Below, one piece after another: positions 51,190 to 62,517 of a DNA stretch of 64,000 bases. This stretch comes from Warburgia ugandensis (Eukaryota > Streptophyta > Magnoliopsida > Canellales > Canellaceae). The notes under the pieces are model-generated. The model was not told the origin of the DNA, searched no databases, and was given only the letters and a program-made list of their open reading frames with translations. A program made the translations under genes and the position numbers. The stretch is taken from assembly GCA_035236585.1 (NCBI GenBank), contig CP141136.1, forward strand, positions 49,927,136 through 49,991,135. Reading direction: 5' to 3'. Each line of letters opens with the position of its first letter. Within the stretch, counting starts at the first letter, position 1.

Positions 51190-52750
51190 CCAAGTGTGGG
51201 GACAACCAGCGGCCCGCGCCTGTTACCACCTTTTACTTGTATATGAGAGGGGTGACAAGTTATGGGTGAGATGGTCCAATCTGGACCATCAGATCACCCT
51301 GCCATGGATCACCATCCATCTCTCAACATAAAGGCCTGAGATCTCATCTTTTGGGGTTTTTGGGCCCCAAAAAACCATCCAACGGCTCAGAAGTTTCATC
51401 TGAGCAATCCAATATGGGGATATCAACCCTGTTTGCTAGATCCGTCATTCCCGACAGATCAACAACTGGGGAGATCACCTGGAGGCAAAAAAACCTCAAG
51501 TTAACATAGGAATGGAAAGAGGAGGGAGATATGCCACCTACATGGGCTGGCCGGTGAAGAAAACTTCACCAAAGATTAGATATAGCACCAAAAACCCTAG
51601 CTTGGTTAGAAACATATATAGACGGTGCTTCCTCTGTCACTGTTGCCCAAAAATGTCAAGAATCATAGGGCAATTGTAGATCTCAATGCTAGGAAGCTAT
51701 CCACTGGTTTAAGATCAAGAATATCTGGTTTGATTGGCAAGAAATAGATGGAGAACTTGTTAGAGACGATGATGATGCCAGGGTTCTTCTTCATTTTGAA
51801 ATTACTAACAATCTAGATGGTGGATCATCCAAATTTCTTAGGGCTTTTGTAGATCAGCCCTGTCCGAACACATCTGATGGTGAAGATTGAAAATTACTAG
51901 TTGGAAGTGGATGGCTAATTGAATTAGGGTTTCTTGGGCAGAAACCCTAGTTCATTGGGGATGACGTGTCCCTTGATGTACCCCAATAACATACATGAAT
52001 TGTCTGTCGAGTGCATCTGTGGACACTCTCCCACGGAAAGAGGGAGAAAGACGAAAAGAAGAAAAATTTGGGGAAGATTGGGGAGGATTTTGGACCTGCA
52101 ATTTCAGGGCATGGTAGGGGACCTTGTGACAAACATTAGAAAATTTTTTTGGGAAATTTATGGGCTATTTATAAGGATTTTTGAAACTTCCATGATTGTA
52201 TGTAATTATCATGTTTCAATTCTTTTTATTGTTAAATTAGCATTGGATTCACACTACCACCTCCTTCTTCACTAGTAGTTGGTAGTGGTTTGAGTCATGA
52301 TTACATGTTTTCTGGCCGTTGGATCCATTTGTGGCCCTTTGTGGGCCGCATAGAGGTGTGAAAGGACCATTTTGCCCTTTTATGGAGAAAAATCCATTTT
52401 CTTCTCTTGAGCTCCAAATTGAGCATACTTAGTGGCACTGGAATCATATTTTTGAGTACATTCTAAATATTATTGTCTTAGGTTTCAATTATGAGTAAAA
52501 TTACTATTTTATCTTTTATTCATAAAATAGAGAAAAATAAGGATTTTTCATCCGGACTCAGAATTTGATGTCCTTATAGTCATTCTGATCGATTTTTTGA
52601 GTACATTATAAATTTCCAAGTTTTAACTCTTGATTTTATTTTTGTGAAAAAGAATTTTCTTGGAACTCAAAGTTCTAGTTCCACTTTTAAAATTTCAACT
52701 TTTAAATTTTTAATAATTCAATTATATTCGTAAAAATTGGGGTTGTTATA

Positions 52751-55023
52751 TTATGAGTAGTCATCAAGTAGAAAATAATGTAGGGAAAGCTAAGGAAACT
52801 TAAGAGGAAAAGTAGGCAACCAAAACATAGGAGAAAGAGAAGAGATAGAAATCTCCTACAAAACTTACATTGGAGGCACCACATGTACCCAAAGCCTGTT
52901 TCCTTAGTTGTTGAGCAAGGCTAGAAAGGGCACGAACTTAAACGAGCTTAAGGATGTATTTAAACATGTCCAAACTAACATTCCATTTCTTAATGCAATA
53001 AAAGATGTCCCCACCTATGCCAAGTTCTTGAAAGAGCTCTACACTAGAAAAAGAAAGCTAAATGTATAGAAGATATCTTTCCTCACCAAGCGAGTTCTTT
53101 AATATAACACAAGACCACACCAAAGTTTAGAGACCCAGGGTACCCTACAATTTCTTGCACTATTGGAGACCATGTCATAGATAGGACACTGCTTGACCTA
53201 GGGGCAAGTGTTAACTTATTGTCATACTCCATCTATAAGCAACTAATGCTTGGTGAGCTTAAATCAACCACTAACATGCCATAATTAGCAGATAGATCAG
53301 TGAATTTACCTTCTAGTTTTGTTGAAGATGTGTTGATATAGGTGGACTAGTTTTATTACTTGGTTGATTTCATTGTACTAAATACCTAACCTATATTTGG
53401 TAGATGTTAAGGGGATTGGTGGGAATGTGCTCATATCTATTAATAGGCTTTTGGTTGACATGACTAAGTGCTGTAAATGCTTGCCAAAAAGCATTTGTAA
53501 CCAATGGTGTAGGGGATTTTGGTTTGGACGTCCATTCCTAGTGATGTCCAATGCCATTATTAACTATAAGAATGGTGTAATGAAATTGTCATTTGAAAAA
53601 ATGAAAGTTAAGTTTAATATCTTTAGCACTAACCAATAACATTTAGACCTTGACGATTCTTGTGCTGTGAATTTGATCAAGAGTCTAATTCATGACATTC
53701 ATCCACCATCTTTGACTCACTAGAGGCTTGTCTTATGCATCTTTAACGGAGATTTTGATTTAGACAAGCCTATTAAGGAGGTAAACAACCATTTAGAGGT
53801 TTCTACAACCATGAATACCTCTAAGTGGGGCCCTTATTTGAGGCCACTCCCTCCTTTAGAGTCTGTTCCCATACCCTCTATAGAGTGACCACCTTCTCTA
53901 TCCTTATAACTCTTGCCTAACAACCTCAAGTACTCTTACTTAGGACCAGATGAAACATTATCTATGATAATAACATCAGATCTAGACAAGGAGCAGGAAG
54001 GAAAATTACTTAAAGTTCTTAAGGAACATAAGACTTTTCTAGGATGGACCATAGTAGACATAAAAGGGATTAGTCTAGTTGTATGTGTACATAGTATGCA
54101 CCTAGAATAAATGCAAAACCCTCTAGGAAAACTCGAAGATGACTAAATCCCCATATGAAGGACATGGCTAGACATGAAGTCCTTGAGCTTCTAGATGTTG
54201 GCATCATATATCCCATCTTTGAGAGCACATAGGTCAACCCCGTTCAGGTTGTACCCAAGATATATGGGGTCATAGTACTCAAGAATGAGGAAAATGAGTT
54301 AGTACCCACCTGCATGACCACCAGGTGGAGAGTCTGCATTGATTACAAAAAATTGAATGCAATCATGAGGAAATACCACTTTCCTCTACCATTTATAGAC
54401 CAAATACTTGAGAGTTTAGCTCTATATAGTTATTATTGTTTTCTAGATGGTTATTCTAATACAACCAAATTCCTATAGCACCTGAGGATTAGGAGAAGAC
54501 CACCTTCACCCACCCTTTTGGGACCTTTGCTTACCATGTATGCTTTTGGGCTTTGTAATGCTCCTTCTACATTTAAAAGGTGTACGCTGAGCATCTTCTC
54601 TGATATGATAGAAAGGATTCTAGAGGTGTTCATGGATGAATTCTTGCTATTTGGATCCTCTTTTGATGAGTGCTTGCACTATTTTGAAGTTATTTATTAC
54701 AAAGTGTTAGGAAAAGAATTTGGTATTAAACTGGGAAATGTGCCATTTTATGGTACAAAGTGGGATAGTTTTAGCCACATTATATCACATAATGGCCTAA
54801 GCTAGATTTAATAGGCAACCTTCATTCACCACGTATGATGAAAGAAATATGCTCTTTTCTAGGACATGCTGGATTCCACAGAACATTCATCAAGGACTTT
54901 AGCAAAATTGCCAAGCTGCTTTGTAATTTATTGAAAAAGGAGGCCAGTTTTGACTTTGATGAGAACTGTAGGAAAGCTTTTGAGTAGCTAAAGGATGAGT
55001 TGACCTTTGCACTCATTATCCAA
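52751..55023 (+). mobile_element. Athila-like internal region continued: late gag, protease and reverse transcriptase (fossil)
   Basis: The region resumes after the inserted element. A protease-like block lies near 53130-53250 (LLDLGASVN-like). Reverse-transcriptase blocks include KEHKTFLGWTIVDIKGIS (about 54025-54078), WRVCIDY near 54328, FGLCNAPSTFKRC near 54547 and EVFMDEFLLFGSSFDECL near 54625-54680. FLGHAGF is near 54860. These blocks are typical of the Athila/Tat group of Ty3/gypsy. The reading is broken in many places, and the LTR starts soon after the RT part, so the rest of pol is not present here. Confidence 0.85.
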
Positions 55024-58000
55024 TGATAAAAGCTCAATTTTGTGTAAAAAGTACCCAATTAGTTGCCCATGTGTTATAACTTATAGTGTTAAATTAGTAT
55101 TTTTTACCCGAAATTTTGTAACACATGAATTTCTAACTTAATATTTCAAAAGTTTGATATTTTGCAGGTTCATGATTTAATCTAGAGTAAGTATGTGAAT
55201 GATCAGAATTTTCTATGGCATCAATCCAAGGTGTAATGACGATTCAAGACTATCCTAGGGCTTGAAGACAATTGGAGAAGAGAAAGGTGACTAGAAATGG
55301 ACTAAGCCCAAGCCATGCATTTCCACCACCTTTACGTGGGAGCCATTAAATCCATGAAAAAGGGTGATAACCATATGAGCTGCTCAAGCCATGAAGCAAC
55401 TCAAGCCACCAAAGAATGATCCATCAAGCCAAGGAGGAGTGCCACATGGAGTCACATAATTGGAGCATCAAATTCAAGCAACTTTCCTATGTTAAGAGTG
55501 ATTTTTAAGGGATTTTGTGAGATTAATGTAAGGGTAAGATGATCACGTTTTAAGGGACCATAAAGAGAGAAAAACCCACCTTCCTAATCCATTTCCTTAC
55601 CCTAATCCACCCATCCTACTATGGTTCCATATTTTTAAGTGAAGGAGGGAGCAACCTTCCAAAAGAAAGATGCCCCCCTTTCTTAATTGGTTATCAAGTG
55701 GTTTTGTAAATAGGAAATCTTGGATCTACTTCAATTCAATTAACTTCAAAATCCTAGATCTTTCTACATCTTTCCTAAGCCTTATTCATCACGTAATTCC
55801 TTGACTTTCCACCATTCAAATTCCATCCAATTAGGAGTGTGGAGAACCACTTTTCTTCTATGGAAAATAATGCCTTCCCCACTTTCTAGTTTAAAGACTA
55901 GCCACCACATATTAATTTCTCTCTCCTAACCTTCCTCATTCAATAACCTAACCCTAAGGCCACTTTCCTCATGTTTTTAGCCCTTTCTAAGTTAGGAAAT
56001 CACTCATCTATATATAGCCGTATAGTCCATACGATTTTCCGAAGTGAAGGTGGGTCACACACCTTAAAATCAAGCTTTCCTTTGGTATTATTTGCTATTG
56101 AAATTTGAGATTTCTTAGATGCTTTTATCCCTTTGGATTTCTAGTCATTGTATTGATTATTTGCACTCCAATTAAGGTTAGTAGTTTGCTTGCTTTGGTT
56201 TATTTTTCATTGCTTAGTTTCCATTGATTTGCTTTCTAATTTTGCACCTTTCTTTCCGTCTAGCTGTCTCCTTTCTTCTTTACCTCAATTCTAATTATTT
56301 TCTTTTTTATTCAATAAAGATTCATGTTATTTTTTCTCTGGTAGATAAATCCAAGAGAATAGCTATGACACCTTAGGTTTTTCATGAAATTTTTTTCCGT
56401 TCACTTTCAAAAGGTGGCATGCCTCTAATTTTAAAATTCAAAAATAGCAAAAGATTTTACTTTGAAATTCATTTTTCCAAAAACCTGAATGTCACATTCA
56501 TGCTCACACTATACATACATATATATATATATATTTTCTAGAAGATAGAAATTCATTTCTTAAAATAGGACCCATCCAGTGGTTCGCTTGTACAGCTGCT
56601 ATAACATTATATTAAATGTCCAATATCACAATTCAAATGACTAACTACACAAAACAAAAGCTTTAATAAAATGCATACCTGAGCGTAGAAGTATAGTTGC
56701 TGAATTCCTCTTCTTGAGTACATCTTCTCCTTTCTATCTGTATATGAGATATTGTAAACATAAGACATTTCAATATCTCAGCAAGCTATGTTTGGTAGGG
56801 GAGTTTAAGAAGCATGCTGAATCTTAATATACATTAATTATTCCATAGTAATTAGAATATTCATTTTCATAGCAATTATATTGAATTGGATTTACTGTAT
56901 GTTTCACATTTCAATAATCCATTTATGAACCAAATATCTACATGTTTCATAATCATTAACAATCCATTGAGAAATCAATTATTAACATGTTTCATAATTA
57001 TCAATATCTACATGTTTCATAATTATAAGTAATCCATTGATTTATCAAACATATTTAATTATTATTTTTTATCTAAATAAACTAACCCAATTCCATGAAC
57101 CATACTCTGCATAACAGTTCTACACATTCATATACAACATGAAACTTATATGAAACTACACCCTCAATCATATACATATAGCATACGTACACATATATAG
57201 AAATTGTTAAAAGGCATACAAAATTGTGAATATAATCAATAAGTCTCCTAATCTACATTCCTAGACTATACTAGGTTTCAGAATCACACCCCTCATCATG
57301 TGGGGTTTATAATCATCTAGCCTTTGCTAGTATATCAATATAATCCTCATGCCCCTCACTATACGGGGTCCACAATCCTCTAGCCACCATTGGGAAAACA
57401 ATATAAGCATATCATCATGCCATATCATATAAGGAATCTTATAATGCCAGCATATAAGCACCATAGTGCATCAAACATAAGGACTACTATGCATGAAGTA
57501 AGAATCCATACAGCATGCCCAGATAACTACTCAATAATCCACCTATACCATTCTCATATGGGAGGACCATGGTTGTCATAATGGTGGCCTTCCCATAATC
57601 GCCCCACCCGACTTTTAGCAACACATAGTGCTCGGTATCCATAACATAATAAATTTTAGAGAGCAGGTGGCCAAACCCTCATAACTCTCCTAGCATAGCA
57701 TCCCCAGGCTTATGCCTGTCTAAAACAAAACTCTCAGGCCTCCATGCTTAGATGTAAAATAATCATAATAGCATGCAATTTTCCTATAAACCTAGACTTA
57801 TACATCATCAATACTGACATGGTACCTATATATCATAAACATAATTTTACAATTCACATACATGATGTACAAGTCATAAGCATCAATTATAACATGTAAT
57901 TCTTTTAATTAACATTATTTTCATCATTACAATTTAAAGCATGTCGAATATCAATCATGCCATTTTAGTTTCATAACTTCTATAATTAGAAATAAGACAA

Positions 58001-61000
58001 TGTTTAGAACATGCATCTTATTATTTATACGCGTTGTCTTAAATTTCCACCTACCTTGTGTGATGCATTCACTAGATTCCACTAGCTTTAATCGCCCTCT
58101 TCTCCACGATCAACCACACACTTAAATCTTATTCAGGTAATTAAATTAAGTCAGAATACACACAACTACAACAACAAAAAGAACAAAACATGTTTTAGGA
58201 TAAGCAACTTGCCTTATCCCCTCTATTGTAAGCTTTACTGCAATACCAATGGCTTTTATGTTGACAACCGTTAATGAACCCATCAAAGAATAGATGTCCA
58301 AGTAAATTTCTCCTTCCTCTAATTTCCTTTCTTCTTTGTCTTAACTTTACTTTCTTCAACCTCATCCTCACTATCATCAATCAAAACATGACAAATTTGG
58401 AGCACAGACATGGTGCTGATTGAGAGATTGATCATGATCAAGGGGCAGATTTGTGTGGGTTTGCACAGATTGGATGTAGAACAGGGGTCATTGGTGTAGG
58501 GTGGCCATTGGGAAAGAGAGCCAGGTGTGCGAGCATTAGTCACTGGTTTGACACTAATGGAGAAATTAGATGGGTAAGAGAGAGATGGGGCTTTTGGGTT
58601 TCGGTTGGTGCAGGGGAAGAAAGTCGAAAAGGGGTTCTGCACTGGTGCCAAAGAGATGAAGAGGGATGGTCGTCGCTTGGGATCAGACCTAAGAAAAAGA
58701 GGGGTTACCGGTCAGTTTTGGGCATGCTGGCATGCCTAAAAGCTTGGCTATGCCGGTGCCATGGAAGATGGTCAGCTTAGGTAGTGCGCCTGTTGGGGAA
58801 GGTGAGGGAAAAATTGTCCATGTAGGTGGTTGGCGCACCAGTGGAACTGCACGAGCTGAAAGAGAGCAAAAGGAAACAGAACTAGTAGAGAAATTACCTA
58901 TGGAGTGATCAATATCCTTCATCACCACTGGAGAAGACAATTCTCTGTTGAATTTTTCCAGCAACCCTTCACGCGTTCACTGTTCCCCACTTCGATCCAG
59001 TATTGTTTCCTCTCTGATCACTGCAAAACAAAAGGGCTTTTGATCATGCCCTTTTATAGTTCAGATCCATTGGTCGGATTGGAGATCAGAGCCGTCGTTG
59101 TCTCTGGCAAGCTCTATTTCTCTAGTGACCTAAAAAACTCAAAATCCCCATTTTCTAGTAATATCGCCATTTTTCGGCATGACTGGGCTTCCACCCTTGC
59201 TCCCTTTCTCTTCTCTTCTCTCCTCTCCTTCTTCTTCTCCATTAGTTCTGTCATTTTCGACAGGTTCGGGTTTCATGGCTTGAGAACAGATTGTATGATC
59301 TGTTCTTCTTTTGGAAAGTCACAAAAAGGGGGGGGGTGCCAATATCAATTTTGGCCCCTCCTTTAATTATTTTATTTTATTTTCCTTTTCCATTAATTAG
59401 TTTATGTTTGTTGTTAATCAAGATGTTTTTCTTCATCATTCCTCCCAGACCCATATTTTTGCAAGTGGGGTACAATTACCAAATTACCCTTTGAAAGAAA
59501 ATTCGCGATTTATATGTCCGAACTCCATTTTCAGCAGTCTTAGTGTCCTTGGATTAGTATCAATGAGTAGAACCTAGATTTAATAATTTTAATTCCCAAG
59601 TTATAAGTTTATTCTCTTAGTTACCAAAATACCCCTGACTTCAAAGTCTCATAACTTTCTCATCCGGACTTCATTTTCAGCATTTTTTGGGTTGATTAAA
59701 TTCTATTTTTTGAGTAGAATATAATCACTTATGTTTCAATTCCTAATTCTAATTTCATAAAAAATTATCCTCCTAGAAAACTCATACCTCGATCACAGTA
59801 GTAGAATTTTGGGGTTGTTACAATAGCTAGCTTAAATCCTTGATTTTTTCAATTGAATTCTACATTTTCTACCCTCTTTTTTTCTTAGTTTTGGGTAGTT
59901 TTTCCATAGTTAGTTCACCCACTTAACTTTGTTTTATTTTTAATTCCCTTCTGGGTTTTCATTGCATGTCATTGTAATTTAGATTATGAGCATTATGTTA
60001 TAATTTTGATGTTGTTTAGATAAGAATTCAGGCTTTAGAAAAGTGTGTAATTTTCGTATTGCATGGACAGTTTTATGCTCATAATTTTGATGTAAATTGG
60101 ATGTGATTGAATAAAGTTCTTTGAGAATTATTGTTATGGAATGTTTATTCATCAAATTACTTGAACTCTGGGTTATTTCCTTGAATAAAAATTATGGTTT
60201 TAATAGCTTTCTAATGCAAGAAATTGGTTTTTCCTTAACTTTGTGTTTTAATATCACAAAAACATCTTATTTTCCTGAATCTTTATGTACATATTTAGAT
60301 TTTCATATTTTTTTATTAGATCACATAGTTAGTTTTCATAGTAACTCACTGTACGTGCATTAAATTTCACCATCTTTAGGCTCCAAAATGATGCACATAG
60401 TCCAAAAACTAGGAGCATGGTTCTAAATCCCATTCCTTTTGGATTTTTACTTACTTTAGTTTCTTAATTTAGTTTTAGAAATAGCTAGTTTATTATTTAC
60501 ATCTTATTTTAGGTTTAGAAAGTTTCCTTTTTGAATTTTAGGAAGTTCTATCTTTAGGAAGTTTTAGGATTTTGAAAGTTTCTTTAATTGTAGTTTCGAT
60601 TCACATGCATGTTTCTAGTTGATAGTTACAGTTATTTGGATCTCATTTGTTACTTTTTTTGCATTTTAGTTTAGTGTTAGAAAGCTTCCTAAATTGGTTT
60701 TAAGAAGTTCTATTTTGAGAAAGTTTCTAATTCTAGTTTAGGAAAGTGTGATTTTTGGCAGTTTCCTTTAATTTAAGTTTCTTAATTTGATTCATGATAA
60801 TTTAGCATTGGTTTCCTTTAATTACTTGCATGTTAGTTAGGTTAGTTTCTAATTTCATTATTTAATTTTAGTTTTTAGTATGTTTCTTTTATGTTTAGTT
60901 TCTAATTCCATGCATGCTTCCATTTCACGTTGTTTAATTTTCTAATTTAATCAATACTCTTCTTCTTTTGTTGAAGTTAATTAATTTGAATAAAATCCAA

Positions 61001-61095
61001 TCCATTTCAAATCTTTGAGATTTCTTGTGGGATTGACCTTGCTTGTATGAAAATACTATACTGATTTGTGTGCTTGTAAGTTAACTTTAAAATCA
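55024..61095 (+). mobile_element. Athila-like LTR, interrupted by a solo LTR
   Basis: The left part (55024-56363) aligns with the start of the LTR at 37971. The right part (59823-61095) carries repeated GGAAGTTT/AGTTTCCTTTAATT motifs and ends TTTAAAATCACAACA like 40440. The interruption is 56364-59822. Without it the LTR is about 2.6 kb. It is followed not by flanking DNA but by another primer-binding-site-like stretch and gag, so it is shared by two internal regions. Confidence 0.75.
56359..59827 (-). mobile_element. Solo LTR, 3459 bp, with 5-bp target-site duplication
   Basis: The body runs from 56364 (TATGACACCTTAGG) to 59822 (GGGGTTGTTACA). Flanks ATAGC (56359-56363) and ATAGC (59823-59827) are an exact 5-bp target duplication, as made by LTR-retrotransposon integrase. 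Sense is minus, because the GC-rich and 5' parts are at the right. No internal region is present, so this is the product of LTR-LTR recombination. Open frames at 58319-58780 and 58905-59366 fall in its GC-rich core and overlap on both strands, so they are not treated as genes. Repeats of TACATGTTTCATAATTAT lie near 56940-57030. Confidence 0.88.
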
Positions 61096-62517
61096 CAACA
61101 AGTTTTTGACATAGTTTTTAGGGAATCATATCAGATTTGTGGTTGGATCCTTATTTAGATTGTTTATCTTTAGTCTTAATTTTATGTTGCATTAGGTTAG
61201 GGTTTCGCATCATAGTTGTTTATTTTATTAATTCCTCACAAAATTAATCCATTTTACTTATTTTGTGCATGAGGAATTCGGTGAAGGAGCAGCTTCATCA
61301 ACTTAAGATTTGCTTTCTTAGATTAAGGTTTTCCTTTTCTTAGAGTGAAATTTGTAGTGAGGCCTAATGTAACTTGCAATTTCAATTTTAATTTTAAATG
61401 AATTGCATTAAAATAGGGCAAGTGTGTGATATGGAGCCCACACTTGATCATCTTCAAAACCCCCACTATATGTATCCTTCACTTTGATTTATTCCAGTTA
61501 GGTTGCAGTTAGTATAATTTATATTTGGTTGGTAGAATAATTCACATAGTATTGCATTATGCGTTTATCGCTTTCCTGTGGATAGATATAATTTTAGTAA
61601 GGCCCTCATAGGTTGAGGTCTAAATTCCATCTGAAAATTGGATTCTAGTAGGTGTCTTAAAATCCAAGTGATTTTCTCGCATCTTCTGTTGACATCGGTT
61701 GAGGTCTAAATGCCATCTAAAAATTGGATTCTATTAACCACTTTTGGGAAAAACCTAAATGTTAAGTAGTAGACAAACCTAGAAAAAAGGAGGACCTATC
61801 TAGATCTAGGTTTAAGAAGCTACCACCTATGCAATGAGAGAAGATAAACAAGATACTATTCGATTAATGCATACTAGGATTTGATTGTGCATCACGTAGA
61901 GTTAGAGTCAGCATATAGATTAGGACATTTAGATTAGGATAGTTTATGCAAGGTCTCTAATAGCTTTGCACTCAACTTCTACTAGTGATTTAGCTATGGG
62001 GATATGAACTTAGTTTCTATCCCCATTCACATGGGACCAATTGTGTAGTAAGTTTTTGAAAAAATTCTTCCTCGTTCACAAAACAAATTTCCCTTCATCA
62101 TGAAATTAATAATTTCCAACAAAAGGATGATGAACAATATTGTGAATTTTGAGAATGATGGAATGAAATATTGGAAAAATGCCCTCATCATGGATTTAAG
62201 AAATAGTAGTAGGTTCAATACTTCTATAAGGCATTAACTCCTCAAAATAGGCAAATGGTGGATGCTACAAAGTGGAGGGACCCTCATGCTAAAAGATGAG
62301 TGAGACACATAGGAGAACTTTTAGACATTGGCAAATAATTCTTAGCAATGGGATTATTCTAATAGAAGAGAGAGAAAAAACCAGTCTCCAAAGAAAGGGG
62401 GTCTATATGAGATTGGAGCACATACAAATCAATCCTATAAGCCTGACTCTATAGTTGAAAAATTAAACAAACTAGTGCCTTTAGGTGGAGGAATGGACAA
62501 ACTTGAAACTATATTTA
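61096..62517 (+). mobile_element. Second Athila-like leader and gag part (fossil)
   Basis: It follows the shared LTR and repeats 40441-42480 of the first copy. The leader (GTTTAAGAAGCTACCACCTA near 61810 versus the same block near 41516) and gag parts near 61960-62480 (GGAGCACATACAAATCAATC versus GGAATGCATACTGATCTAGC) correspond. It ends at 62517, where another LTR is inserted. Broken and old. Confidence 0.75.

Larger units (their letters stand above)
42950..52750 (-). mobile_element. Ty3/gypsy retrotransposon fossil inserted between Athila gag and pol
   Basis: The 3' LTR is 42950-46198 on the minus strand. It is flanked at its 5' side by a purine tract (complement of 46199-46210) and the GAGGACAAAATT-type end of a gypsy pol region, a hallmark of chromovirus-like elements. 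The 5' LTR begins at 52750 and aligns with the 3' LTR for about 1.55 kb (51190-52750 versus 44690-46198). By eye identity is above 90 percent in the best 500 bp, so it is younger than its host element. Only about 350 bp of its own internal region remains. The middle is occupied by other LTR pieces. No matching 5-bp target duplication is seen. The element is far from whole. Confidence 0.7.

Noticed and set aside
58319-59366. Frames of 91-153 codons in opposing strands
   Set aside because: They fall inside the solo LTR core; overlapping opposite frames and lack of similarity point to composition, not genes.
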